DNA from: Symsagittifera roscoffensis | Lineage: Eukaryota > Xenacoelomorpha > Acoela > Convolutidae | Direction of reading: 5' to 3' | Assembly (NCBI RefSeq): GCF_963678635.1 | Contig: NC_087062.1 | Coordinates: 59,652,084 to 59,716,083, forward strand | Length of the DNA stretch: 64,000 nucleotides | Part shown: positions 50,001-59,797 of the stretch, piece after piece | Layout: the number at the start of each line of letters is the position of its first letter | How positions within the stretch are numbered: the stretch's first letter is position 1 | Program-made: the position numbers and the translations under genes | Notes under the pieces: model-generated | The model's input: the letters and a program-made list of their open reading frames with translations, nothing else | Told to the model about the DNA's origin: nothing | The model's database searches: none

Positions 50001-53000
50001 CATAAATAATTCATGCTATGCTCTCAGCATAATGAATAAATTCTTCAAAGTGCGCATAATTTAGTCCAGAACATGGCAAATTTGGCAATTTTCAAACCCC
50101 CAGAACTTTACAAAAAATAATTGGAGGTAAAATAGTTTTATATGTGACCTCAGGAAGTCGATATCTTCAATGGGGTAAAAAAATGTTATTTGAAAAATAT
50201 TTTTCGATCGGCGAAAAAATGATCACAGGTGAAATATCGGCTCAAGTTAACATCCTCCTCCTCCCCCCCCCCCCAATATACCAAGTTAAGATCCTCCAAC
50301 ACAGCGTTCATTTTAATTTAAATCTATTTAGCGCTGCATGTAAAATTTAAAGTGCTCCTATTCTGATTGGCTGAAAGTTCGAACTCAGAACCAAGTTAAC
50401 ATCCTCCCCCCTAAATGGATTTGGGGGGAGGATGTTAACTTGGTCCGAAATATCCTCCTTTCAAATTTAATCTCAGGACAACAAAGTTTTTTGAATGATA
50501 TAAAAATTCACCTCAAAAATGGCTGGTTAAAAAATCGAAATTTGTCGAATTTGTCTGAAGAAAAAACGACTACGAGCACAAATATTCCCCGTTACTTTCG
50601 TTACGAAAGTCGGAACAATAAAAGTCTATTTGTAGAGCCATCGGCAGAAAATGTTTGCACACATTCTTCCTCTTATCAAATATTACGAAAACACACAACA
50701 ACAAACTCAACAAGACTGCTCGTATCAGCGCAAAGCCCTGAATGTTCCGACTGCCTTTTAAGGTCTATGGAGCAGTAATAACATGAAAGCATTAAGTGTA
50801 ATAAAATATAATGATCTTCGGCATATTTGTTTACTGATCAATTTCTACAAAAGGGTAACCCTTAATTTTCTTCCACGTTTTCTTCAATTCTAATCAAATA
50901 TCATTGCAACATTACCAATAAATGCAAATCACAGAAAAGCTTCTAGTTACATGCCGCCCGGGTCGAGGTCGGGGACTTATATTGCGAGCATTGCGACTCA
51001 AAATGGGTTTGTTACGACTATTGCGAACCAAGTCAGGTATGCTGCGACCAGTGCGACTCAAAATAGTTATGTTGCAACTTTGTGCGAACAAAGCAATATG
51101 TGCGATTTTGCGCGATCCAAAAAAAAGTACGTTGCGACTATTGCGACACAAATTGGGTATGTTGCAACTTTGCACGACAAAAACGTTTGAGCGAGTTTGC
51201 CCGACCCAAATATAACATATTGAGACTTTGCGCAACTCTAAAACAAGGTTCGCAAAATTACTCAAGGTTTGCAATCGATGTTTCGACCGACTCAACCCAG
51301 GTCTGATATGCTTCGACTGACCCAACCCAAGGTGTCTATCCCGCGCCGAGGTTTTGGCTTTCCCGGACCGAGGATCACCATTTCGACCGCGGTTAAGGGC
51401 GACTTTTCGTATAGATGTTTGTAAGAAAACTAAACTTCGATATTATGATCAAGAGATCAATCTACAATCTTTTAAATGTAATTGTACAGCTCATTGCATA
51501 TATCAAAACTTTTTAGAAAAACTGAGAGTGATGAAAGAAACAGATACAGCTGATTGACAGCTTTCGAAGGCTCCGAAGTGAACTCGATCCATACACCCGA
51601 TTATAGGAGCGTGCACGCAAAGACGAACGAATGGCACCAACCGATGTCTCCAAGCCTTTGAAGTTCAAACAAGCCAAGGAGAGATCAGCAAAAACAGTCA
51701 AGTATCTCACAATCAAAACATAGTAGTCAGGAATTAATTAAATTTTTCCACGTCTTGCAAGGGTTCCTTCAGATTTTTCTGTTTATTATTCATAAATGAA
51801 GGAATTAGACAAAAAAAAATTCAACATTCAATCTGATAAACTTAGGCATATTCGGCAAGAACTATGAGGATTTTCCTAGTGTTAACCGGTACGCCAAAAA
51901 TTTTAAGAATTAAGTGCAGTATCTGATGATTGTTTTTTGTCATTGAGTCTCTCAATTTTCCAACGATCTGGGTCAAAAGGCAAAAGTCAATACTGCAAAA
52001 AAAAAACATTTAGATATGTAGCATTGCAAATGCTGAATCAAAAGGCTTTTGTTTACAATGATTACTTTAGACCTGAGTGGACTCTTTTCGACTTTCAACT
52101 AGTTCATATCTCAAAAATAGAATGCCTTTTTACATCAACAATTGAACCAGATTATAACTGAACGCTAAAGTTACCCTTGTCGAGATAATTTTGAGTTAAT
52201 ACTGAACGTTAAAATGAGCTGAACTAAACTTATAGCTTTAAAAAATCAAACCCAAGTTTCAAATTTCCTTACAATTCTGAACCAATTGTTTTTTTTCTTC
52301 CAGTATTATCAATTTTGAGAAACAGTAAAATTTTTGTTAATTTTAACGGATGATCAAAAGAAGTTTATAAGTATCCAGAACGCCAGTGGCTCATGACTTT
52401 GATATCAGATGACTACCCCATTACTCTGAAATTTTAAATAGCCAAGACGAGTGAAAGTTTTATGAAATTCCTCAGTCAAACTAAATTATGATTTTTAATT
52501 TTTAGAAATCAATAAAAATGCAAAAGTTTGTCTCCTGAAGTACGGGAGATGATAGAAAAAAAGGACTCAAGTCTAAATAGCAGGTACAGAAAAATTTAAG
52601 CTGAAGTAGCTGTATATGAGCCGGCCTGCATTTTTGGTTGACTGTAGTTTCCTAAACCCAACAGACAATTTCATACTTCATCTCTTTTTCATTCTAAATA
52701 AAAACTTATTTTTTTGTTTTTTTTGTCACTCAATCTTTTAATTTAAAAAAAAAATAGTTCATGAAAACGAATAAGATACCAAGACACCCTAACTAGCAGA
52801 CAATCACCTCTTGTCTCTTCGCATTTCAACGGACAATCACCCGCAAAGACTACCAATTCTCCAAGGTTGAGACGTGCACTGTCCTCTTGCAAATATAGTA
52901 ATAGTAAGAAAATAATAAAATAAAGTCTCCCCCCTCTGTACTAAGTAACAATTGATGAAAAGCTAAATCTAATGTATAAATCTTAAATTAATCTTCCCTG

Positions 53001-54551
53001 CTTATAACACGTTATCTGCTTATAACTCAATTCTTTAAATCTATGATCACATCAGAACTGAGACTAATTCTTTTGTTTCTAACAACTGAAACAAAGATTC
53101 TATCAATGAGCATTGTTTCGTTTACTAGAGTTACAAGAATAAGTTAAAATCAGACTTTAAATGCAGCTGTAATCTCTCAACAAGGGCAGTTTTCAACGAG
53201 TGTTTCTTTTAAGAGTAATTCAACATGCAATACAAAGTGTAAACAGAGGTCAGCAGGTACCGTCCTTCAACAAACCCGTTCAGTCACTACCTGAACAATT
53301 GTTTCAGCTCATTCAAGAACAAACGTACCACTATTCCCCTCCAAAAGCATTGAGGTTGCATTTTGAGTTCTATATAACATTCGATTCCATTCCGGAGTGA
53401 AGGAGCTTCAATTAAGTTTCAACCAATTCGACCACAACTGAGGGTCCTTTATAATGTTCCCCATCATCTTATGGTTGAAGCAATGAACTCAGTTAAGCAA
53501 ATTATATGTGAGCAAAGATAGCCAAGTTCGTTGGTGTACCTAATTATTTTTCATTTGGAAGTCAACCAAAGCTGCCGGTAGTAGAGAAAAATCGAAGCTG
53601 CTAGTTTTATTATATACCACCTTTGCACAGTCGACTCTCATTTGGGTCTGTTTCTGAGCCTTGCAGACATCCCACACACATAAATCCCCCAAGAACGTCG
53701 ACACATTTTTTCATCTCTTTTAAGCAGAACTCTAACCCATGGCCAAGGCAAGTCCAGTCACTCTCTAAATTGTGAAGAATATGCGTTTTCTTGAACTCAG
53801 TTTTGGGAAATTTTGTGACTTTTAGAAACTCTTGGCAATATTCTGTTCTTTTATGAGGAAAAATTTAAGAAAAAATCTGTAGTTTTCAGGATTCCAATTT
53901 TTTAAGCGCCGAAAATTATATAAAAATATATTATTCTGTTTTAGGCAGCCTTACGTCAAAATATGCCATCAGTTTGGCATTAAAAATGGATTTCAGTGGT
54001 GGAAAACGAGCAAGCACCGGTTTTTTTGGTTATACTGCAATCAAGGGGGTGGATTTAGTGAAGGCTAGGATTTGACCAATTACAAACCAATTAATAAAAT
54101 ATGAAACTTACAAGTTAAATAGCCGAAAGTATTTTTTTTTACCTCTTAGAATGCCGTTTTCATAGAGAGAAGATTTGAAGATCTCGCAGCTTGTCTGTCT
54201 TCTATCAATAAACACCCGGCAAACTTCGGCAATGGCGGCGACATCACTTGTGGTGACGGAAGTAAAATCAGCATCGAGGTGGAACCCAAATCCACAAAAC
54301 TCACTGCCCTCGCAGAACACTCCGATTGGCCAATCAAATCGCTCCATCGCGTTCAAACATTGTGATTGGCTGACACCATTGCGAGTGACGGTGGAAGTAA
54401 AGTGAATTGGGCTCTTCGGTATCAAGTAATCACAAGACGAAATATCTTGATATTGTTTGCAAAATTCTTTCTCAAAACTGATGCAAAAAACGACAAAATT
54501 TATGAAAAGTAATATTTGAAAAATCATTTTTCGTGGAGCAAAGAAAAGCAA
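43876..54551 (-). CDS. Secreted multi-EGF protein gene, nine predicted exons
   Basis: Exons (sense -): 54551-54143, 53764-53621, 52885-52808, 49271-49140, 48931-48800, 47840-47709, 44703-44575, 44358-44233, 44015-43876. All internal junctions are phase 1 and the sum is 1422 bases (473 residues plus stop), so the frame is continuous. Layout: signal peptide, a Cys-rich module I do not recognise, an EGF-like module, a 26-residue linker with CPLKC, and six calcium-binding EGF modules with D-(I/V)-(N/D)-E-C starts and C-x-N-x4-(Y/F)-x-C hydroxylation-type motifs. No membrane span was seen, so it should be an extracellular or matrix protein. Long gaps at 44.7-47.7 and 49.3-52.8 kb may hide further exons. 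I do not assign an orthologue. Confidence 0.8.
44233..44358 (-). CDS. Calcium-binding EGF module exon (cbEGF 5)
   Basis: 126 bases, phase 1-1. Starts DVNECNAGLCGTNSDC; contains CTNLLGSYSCQCNAGF and ends QTDCI. Confidence 0.9.
44575..44703 (-). CDS. Calcium-binding EGF module exon (cbEGF 4)
   Basis: 129 bases, phase 1-1. Starts DINECDDASACGGNSRC; contains CLNLPGTYDCQC and ends HDDCT. Very similar to cbEGF 3, which suggests exon duplication. Confidence 0.9.
44850..44884 (-). repeat. Hairpin-tail repeat, first - oriented copy
   Basis: + strand reads GGCGCAAAGGCAAAGCAGAG and CTTCGCATCACTTGT, the reverse complement of the tail consensus. Lies in an intron of the multi-EGF gene, in its sense direction. 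Confidence 0.75.
45261..45296 (-). repeat. Hairpin-tail repeat, second - oriented copy
   Basis: + strand reads GCAGAGGCGAAGCGGAGCTT and TGCATCACTTGCGATA. Close to consensus. Confidence 0.8.
45440..46000 (-). repeat. ~145-165-bp diverged tandem repeats, - orientation
   Basis: The + strand shows a recurring block: AAACCGGAAAAAGTAA (45,493), AAGCCGGAAAAAAAAAGG (45,632) and GAGCCAAAAAAAGTAA (45,794), each about 25 bases after an ACAAAGCCGACAA-like block where that is present. About 3-4 units, in the same introns as the hairpin tails. Confidence 0.55.
46020..46110 (-). mobile_element. SINE head, - orientation
   Basis: - strand has TAGAGGTAACGCCG as A box and GGGGTTCGAGTGCC as B box. Not a functional tRNA: the arms do not close. 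Confidence 0.55.
46945..47025 (-). mobile_element. SINE head fragment, - orientation
   Basis: - strand shows GAGGGACTAATGTCAATGC followed by TTTCGATTCCAGCG, a tRNA-like A/B box pair. Partial and diverged. Confidence 0.45.
47039..47140. mobile_element. Short MITE, 102 bp, 20-bp terminal inverted repeats
   Basis: CTTTAAAGTAGTGTTGCAAC at 47,039-47,058 and its reverse complement with one mismatch at 47,121-47,140. The middle contains TTCGAACGTTCGAA, itself a palindrome. No target duplication could be assigned. Confidence 0.75.
47709..47840 (-). CDS. Calcium-binding EGF module exon (cbEGF 3)
   Basis: 132 bases, phase 1-1. Starts DIDECSDSLSPCGGNSDC; contains CINTVGSYDCQC and ends HTDCT. Six cysteines. 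Confidence 0.9.
47972..48005 (-). repeat. Hairpin-tail repeat, third - oriented copy
   Basis: + strand reads AGAGACGAAGCCTAGCTTCG and CACCCCTTGCGATA. Lies in the intron between cbEGF 2 and 3. Confidence 0.75.
48800..48931 (-). CDS. Calcium-binding EGF module exon (cbEGF 2)
   Basis: 132 bases, phase 1-1. Starts DINECDADICGTNS; contains CTNTAGDYICGCD and ends LSCE. Six cysteines. Confidence 0.88.
49140..49271 (-). CDS. Calcium-binding EGF module exon (cbEGF 1)
   Basis: 132 bases, phase 1-1, between TTCAG and GTAATA. Encodes DVNECTLGFCGEQNTSCANA and the C-x-N-x4-Y-x-C motif CANADLSYSC. Six cysteines. Confidence 0.85.
49272..49511 (-). other. Unassigned open frame in an intron
   Basis: The - strand is open from 49,511 and encodes a helical, charged stretch (ARQQLEFEKTKQKLENHL) with WLRNF. 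It lies in the intron before cbEGF 1 and has no splice sites that fit the gene. It may be a transposon remnant. Confidence 0.25.
49905..50785 (+). mobile_element. Element copy L of an inverted pair
   Basis: 50,205-50,780 matches 56,040-56,585 in inverse orientation: shared blocks include GATCACAGGTGAAATAT, CGTTACGAAAGTCGGAAC, and GACTGCTCGTATCAG followed by GCAAAGCCCTGAATGTTCC. A fragment of the same end (AGACTGCTCGTATCAGGGCG) lies at 49,917. A palindrome at 50,390-50,444 interrupts this copy. Confidence 0.7.
50390..50444. repeat. Perfect 22-bp-arm inverted repeat
   Basis: ACCAAGTTAACATCCTCCCC plus CC at 50,390-50,411 is the exact reverse complement of 50,423-50,444, with an 11-base loop. 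Further direct copies of AAGTTAACATCCTCC-like sequence lie at about 50,246 and 50,283, the first followed by a run of C. Confidence 0.85.
50950..51250 (+). repeat. 33-bp minisatellite
   Basis: The phrase TATGTTGCGACTATTGCGAC with variants recurs about every 33 bases, for roughly eight units. Because 33 is a multiple of three, several frames are open and encode 11-residue repeats such as YVATIATQIGY; these are artefacts of the period. It is less AT-rich than its surroundings and lies in an intron of the multi-EGF gene. Confidence 0.75.
51320..52800. other. Intron of the multi-EGF gene, nothing recognised
   Basis: AT-rich sequence without repeats that I can define. No EGF-type exon found on the - strand. 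Confidence 0.35.
52808..52885 (-). CDS. Multi-EGF gene exon 3: 26-residue linker
   Basis: 78 bases, phase 1-1, acceptor TTTGCAAG and donor GTGATT. Encodes EDSARLNLGELVVFAGDCPL and KCEETR. Short for a domain, with two cysteines. It is supported mainly by phase and by stop-free sequence between plausible splice sites. Confidence 0.5.
53621..53764 (-). CDS. Multi-EGF gene exon 2: EGF-like module
   Basis: 144 bases, phase 1-1. Encodes ESDWTCLGHGLEFCLKEMKK then CVDVLGGFMCVGCLQGSE and ESRLCK. Six cysteines with the C-x8-C middle pattern of EGF modules, but without the calcium-binding D-x-(D/N)-E start. Confidence 0.65.
54143..54551 (-). CDS. Multi-EGF gene exon 1: signal peptide and novel Cys-rich module
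   Basis: Starts with MLFFAPRKMIFQILLFINFV; the second Met (residue 9) gives a shorter signal peptide ending near FCIS. The mature part has eight cysteines (EFCKQ, SSCDY, SQCLNA, GVFCEGSEFCGFGF, EVCRVF, TSCEIF) and is predicted soluble. The donor GTAAAA at 54,142 is in phase 1. The 5' untranslated region and promoter are not visible. Confidence 0.8.
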
Positions 54552-54559
54552 TTTTTTCC

Positions 54560-55740
54560 CTAGTTGAATTTATAATTCATAAAAGAATGGCCAGCTGCGG
54601 AAGACCAGTGGTATGCATAAACATGATGTGAATTATTTAAAACGAAAAGCAAACAGTTCTTTTTGTTTATTTCCATCTGGCGATGCGCAACTTCGATTTT
54701 AGAAAACCTTGAGAACAAATGGATTGATTTGCAGCTTTGATTGCGATTGCATTGAATCAATGGTTTCCCACAAAAACTGTATAATATCGGCAAATTAAAC
54801 AAATATATTCAAAAACCAAATGTCTTTCGTTCTGCAGCATTAAAATTTTTGGCTCAGCTACAAGCGAAACGTATTTTAGCAAAAACTAAGAAAAAAATTA
54901 AGCCTCCCGGCGATGTATTCTTTCAGAAACCATCGAAAAAAATATCAATAACCTTGTATTTCACTTTCTACAAAGAGCCCCTATTATGCCCAGTAACGTA
55001 AAATGATAGAAATTACGAAAATTAAACCTGGTAACACTTTCTACAAAGAGCCCCTATTATGCCCAGTAATGTAAAATGATAGAAATTACGAAAATTAAAC
55101 CTGGTAACAAAATTCCACAACAAAAGTAACATTTTTTTTTCAATATCCTATTTCCATAAAAATGGGAGCATATCAAACTAAATTGAACACACTTCTTCAT
55201 CAGCAAAATGTTTTCTGAAAACTTGAAAAAGTTTCACAGTGGCTGAAACTAAACCCGATTATACGTTCTCAAAACAATCTACGACTCTCATTGAGTTTGG
55301 ATAAAACTTAAGCTTAACAAAGATAACTTAAAGAAAAATAAACATTTTCTAACAATTTAATTAGTCATAACTTGGGCTAAACCAAGACCAAAACCTCCGT
55401 TTTTATAAAAAAAAAAATGCCTATTATCTGTGGCAAAAAACATGAGTGCGCAATTTTAATACCTGAAAATTTTTTGACTTGAAAACAGGTGACTTTCAGT
55501 TTGTTGTGATTTGTTTTAAAAACTAACTTTAGTTGACCATCGTTATTGATTTGATATCTGCCTGTCACATAATTCATCGACTGTTCAAGGACCATTCACT
55601 GTTCAAAAATAGAACAGATATTGGTCTTAGAACAGATATTTTAATCCAACATAAATTTTATTTCTTTTAATTGTTTTAGTTAAGATACAGACGTGCACAT
55701 AAAAATTTGCAGCATCTTAGTCGAGAAGCGAGGAACAAAA
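54560..55740. other. Upstream region of the multi-EGF gene
   Basis: Would contain the promoter of the - strand gene, but no TATA element or other site can be assigned safely in such AT-rich DNA. Includes a 73-bp tandem duplication at 54,962-55,107. Confidence 0.35.
54962..55107. repeat. 73-bp tandem duplication
   Basis: Two near-identical units (each with CAAAGAGCCCCTATTATGCC) at 54,962-55,034 and 55,035-55,107, differing at very few positions, including CAGTAACG versus CAGTAATG. Confidence 0.9.
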
Positions 55741-55920
55741 ACGCAATGAAGTTATAGGAGTCCGTGGAGGAGAAGCGGATCAACGAGGAGAAGATGAAAT
55801 TGCCAACAAAATATACACAAATCAGGTGCAAAAAGCGTAGGAGATCATGGGAAAAAACAATCACAGAAAACAAACGGAACGTTTTTTGGAGGGCTATCAT
55901 ACAAACAAGCTAGAAACTTA
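55740..55920 (+). mobile_element. 5' fragment of a LINE, duplicate of 57.1 kb
   Basis: 55,805-55,920 repeats at 57,097-57,215 with scattered differences (shared block GGCTATCATACAAACAAG). The + frame is rich in Lys, Arg and Glu. It is a piece of the non-LTR elements that follow. Confidence 0.6.
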
Positions 55921-56039
55921 TCTTTCGACTTGTACAAAAACAATTATATCAATTGAAAACCGTTTGAACTTCAAGAATCTTTTTTGATTGCGCCAAACTC
56001 GATAAAACTAATTCATTTTCTCAAAACTAGATCATAAGT

Positions 56040-56585
56040 TATTGTTCCGACTTTCGGTACGAAAGTAACGGAATATTTGTGCTCGGGGTGGGTTTTTTTT
56101 TCTTCAGACAAATTTCGACTTTTTAACTAGCCATTTTTGACGGAATTTTTTTATATCATTCAAAAGATATTGTTGTCCTGAGCTTAAATTTGAAAAGATA
56201 TTTCACCTGTGATCATTTTTCGTAGAGTTATGAGGGTTTAAAGATTGCCATTTTGGTCATTTTGAGCAATTTGGGACAATTAACGCACGATATAATTGGC
56301 GCTATTAACGCGTAAGCGGAGATTTAATCCGTCTTATAAATCGTTCCAAATTGGTTGAACGACGCTTATTTGCCATAATTGATTTGTTACAAGGAACGAA
56401 ATCTCTCTTTTTGTACTTTATATGGCGTGTGGGGGGATGATTTTCATAAAAAGTTTCAAATTTAAGAAAAAAAATTTCCTTTTTTTTTTCATTTAATTTT
56501 TTAATGCTATTACTTCTGCTCCATAAACCTTAAAAGGCAGTCGGAACATTCAGGGCTTCGCCCTGATACGAGCAGTCTTGTTTGC
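56040..56585 (-). mobile_element. Element copy R of the inverted pair
   Basis: Inverse copy of 50,205-50,780. Shared blocks: CCGACTTTCGGTACGAAAGT, TTTCACCTGTGATCATTTTT and GGCAGTCGGAACATTCAGGG. Ends near GATACGAGCAGTCTTG. The two copies flank the first three exons of the multi-EGF gene. Confidence 0.75.
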
Positions 56586-57215
56586 TTTTAAATTCGCTGA
56601 GAAACTTAACAATCAAAATTTAATTTTCGAACCAATTGCTATTTACATTTATTCTAAGTTTCTAAGCTTACTACATTTTTGATTTTACAACAAGCACGAA
56701 TGAAACTCAAACACTGTGAAACTTGGCAATGAAAACTTCAGTATTTGATAATAAAGAGTTCAATCAAATTTTTTTTTGCAGGAACACACCATAGGCATCA
56801 AACATTTAGAAAAAATTAAATTATAAATGACTTTCAAATTTTTGAATTTTCACGAAAGATTTATGGAAGATAAAATTGACGCAATATGAAATACTTGAGT
56901 CAAAAAGCATTTTTTTGTTCCGCAGAAAAATCTAATTGTTTAAAACCTTTGTGCTCCAGTTTTGCATTCGCCGTTGAAGAATGTAAGTTAATCTTTTCAC
57001 TAAAAAAATTGAACTGAACTTGAATAAAAACATTAATTCAATAAGTTACTGAAGGTTTCGAACTCAATAAGTTACCGAATAATTTCGATCACAATTGCAA
57101 ACAAGTTATACAAAAAACAGGTGTAAAAAGCATAGGAGATCAAGGGGGAAAATTATCACAGAAATTAAAACGGAACTTTCTTTGGACGGCTATCATACAA
57201 ACAAGTTAGAAACTG

Positions 57216-57521
57216 ATGATGAAATCAATCTTTCTACAAATTATTAGATCACTAAAGAGTGACTTTCAGAAATTGGGAGCACTTATTAGTAATTTGCCTC
57301 AAACACCATTAGCTACGGCACTAATTGAACTCTGGTGTAAGAATGAATCAAATGTAATGTGTATCTATATTCCAAACTACCATAATCGAGTTATGGCAAA
57401 TAGAAAAACCACTCTAGTGGAAAAGAAATATACGTCAAAATATCAAAAAAAAATTAGAATTTTAGCTCAACAAAAACCTTCAGAATGTCCAAATGATGAC
57501 CATGAAAGTGAAAACTTTTGA
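57216..57521 (+). pseudogene. LINE APE-endonuclease fragment
   Basis: The 101-codon frame contains LGALISNLPQTPLATALIEL and WCKNESN, which resembles the start of the APE endonuclease of CR1/jockey-type LINEs (N-L-P-x-x-P...L-T-E-T-W). The end of the frame becomes unrelated low-complexity sequence. In intact elements this domain nicks the target DNA. Confidence 0.55.
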
Positions 57522-57879
57522 AAAAAAAGTGTTTTAATTTGAATTATTTACCAGACGCCTACTTTTGATATTGAAGAAACTCTAGATAATTTACAGGAAC
57601 AGATGTTGAAGCTATCGAATCAAACGTTAAAAAAGCGTGAAAGGCGATTTGAAAATCTATCTTTCAGAAACAACAAATGGGAGTAGAAGGTTTCTCATAA
57701 AGAAAAATTTCAATAAAAAGTTTTAAGGAAATAACTCCCCGATGTTGAGAAACTCCAAACGGTTAGACAAAAGAGAAGTTCGACTAGATTCAAATTTTTT
57801 AGTCTACACAGGCTTACTAGAACTGAGAGTTCAATCACTGCAGTATTTTTTTGACGAATTGCTAAAAAACTTTCTCGAA

Positions 57880-58150
57880 CTCGATTCAAGAGTCTTTAAA
57901 TAAAATCGGATCAATAAAACAGAGCAAAATTGAAAAAAAGTACAGAAAGAAAGGATTGGGTAGGAAGAAAATTCAAAAATTCGTCAAAGAACAAAAGGGG
58001 TTTAAACAGTACTTAGAAACCAAAGACGATCAAGGCATTGCCAGATTGCCAGGTATTCTTCCTTCTGAATGCACTGTATAAAGAAGTTCAAAATATCAAA
58101 CGTGAGTTTTTGAGAACAAAATACTACAATCATATTGTCAGTCGAAAACT
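57880..58150 (+). mobile_element. LINE internal segment, first copy of a duplication
   Basis: This Lys-rich region (KKYRKKGLGRKKIQKFVKEQ) is repeated, diverged, at 58,740-59,010. Shared blocks include GCCAGGTATTCTTC and AATCATATTGTCAGTC. The two copies lie either side of an RT fragment. Confidence 0.65.
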
Positions 58151-58464
58151 ATTAATTCTCAATCAAAATATTTTGGTGGCACAAAAATAAAACGTAAAGT
58201 AGAAATAGAACAAAATAACAAAGCTTTTGAGGAAATGGAAAAACATTTAGCGAAAGAATTGCACACAACAAGAAACAAAATTTTAATAAGGTTAATGAAA
58301 TGACCAACATAAAGTTGTAAAAACTTAAACCAAAAGCAAGAGCTCAAAAGAAAACTTCTCTGGGTTGAAATGACCAAAAAGAACAATTACAAATTCAACA
58401 AATGAAACCGATCATATGTGAGTTAGAAGCTTCCTCTTCAACAGATAATTTGAAAAAAAACTAG

Positions 58465-58740
58465 TGCAGAAATCTAGGTTATCTCTGTTTTGTTGATCTA
58501 TCGAAAGCGTTTGATACGGTCAATCATACTCTTGTTTTGCAACAAAAAATCCGTGGCCTTGAAAACGCTCAAAATTGATTTACTACAGCCGTAGCTTGAA
58601 AACAAAAAGAATATATCCGACTCAAAACAATGGAATGTGGTGTTCAACAGGGTTCAGTTTTTGGCCCTACTTTTCTGATTTAAATTAGTAATCTACCAAT
58701 TACTGTAGAAACTTTCGATGTCATAACTTCCAGTGGCAAT
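58465..58740 (+). pseudogene. LINE reverse transcriptase fragment
   Basis: Encodes LGYLCFVDLSKAFDTVNHTL (RT motif A with the catalytic Asp) and, after stops, CGVQQGSVFGPTF (motif B). Typical of CR1/jockey/RTE-type LINEs. Several stops interrupt it. Confidence 0.8.
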
Positions 58741-59010
58741 ATTTTGGAACTCGATTGAAAACTTTCTAACCGAAATCCGACCGAAAAAGCAGAGCAAAAT
58801 TTAAAAGTTTACAGAAAAAAAAGATGGGGTAAGTATAAAGGTCAAATATTTGACAAAAAAGAAGTTTTTAACTCAATACTTAGAAAACAGACTAACAGAG
58901 TTTTGCCAGGTATTCTTCTTTCAGAAAAGTGTATGAAATAAGTTGAAAATACCAAAGTTGAATTTTTAATAACGAAATAATATAATCATATTGTCAGTCA
59001 AAAATGTTTT
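58740..59010 (+). mobile_element. LINE internal segment, second copy of a duplication
   Basis: Diverged copy of 57,880-58,150, starting at the same GGAACTCGATT-like phrase and ending at the same TCAGTC phrase. Confidence 0.6.
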
Positions 59011-59611
59011 TCCAGGTATTGTTCCTTTAGAAAGCGCTCCTTACCATTGTTCCTTTAAAAGGATCAAAAGGAATAAAAAAGCTGAGAACCACGAGTAGAA
59101 TTATCTGTAGAGTAGCAAAAACAAGAGATTGTAGAGTAGGTGTGTTTGTCAATTTTCTCGTAAAATTGACAAAAGTTTAATTGCTGGTATCAAACCAGTG
59201 ACGTTTCTTGTACGGGCCGTTTGCTTTGAAAGGTCATAGCACGTGCAGTTTGCTTTGAAAAGAAAAATGGATCTAGAAAAGTTTTGGTTTAAATTAATTT
59301 GCTTTTTTGCGTCCTAATACTATATCAGATCAAACCAAGCTGACCATTGCAACTGTGCGCGCAAGGGGCCTGAAAGAAACTTTGCCCAGTAAAGGTTTTA
59401 GGACTGGTTTGGAGGGAACATTGTGAAAGAACACTCCAACAGATCCCTATTGGTGGAAACTTCGGCTGGATTGAAGCCTTCTCAACTGAGATTCAACTGA
59501 GACTTGGAGCGGATTGTTGAGTTTGGTGAGATCAATTCAACTATTCCTTCAAAACTTTTTCCCAAAAAATGTCAAAAATGAAACCGAAAATGTCAAAGAA
59601 ACAGAATATAA

Positions 59612-59797
59612 GTGTTTTTTTTAGTTGAAGATCCCGAATATCTATGCAAGCTTAGCGGAAATGAATGCGAATTCAATTGTCATTCGTTTGACATTTGCAA
59701 AACCTGGTTTCACGATGAGTGTAACAAATTGCCTAAGGAAGTTCTCCAAAGTTTAGGCAAAGTAAAAGGTTTATTCTGGAAATGCGAGGGGTATTAA
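59612..59797 (+). pseudogene. PHD-finger fragment of a LINE
   Basis: The 61-codon frame shows YLCKLSGNECEF, HSFDICKTWFHDECNKL and GLFWKCEG. The central WFHDEC and the final WKC match PHD fingers found in ORF1 or at the ORF2 start of several animal LINEs. One or two of the zinc-binding positions are changed (CKL for CxxC at the start), so the finger is decayed. Confidence 0.7.

Noticed and set aside
50912-51325. Several overlapping frames of 74-137 codons on both strands
   Set aside because: Artefact of the 33-bp minisatellite period; the repeats read openly in all frames.
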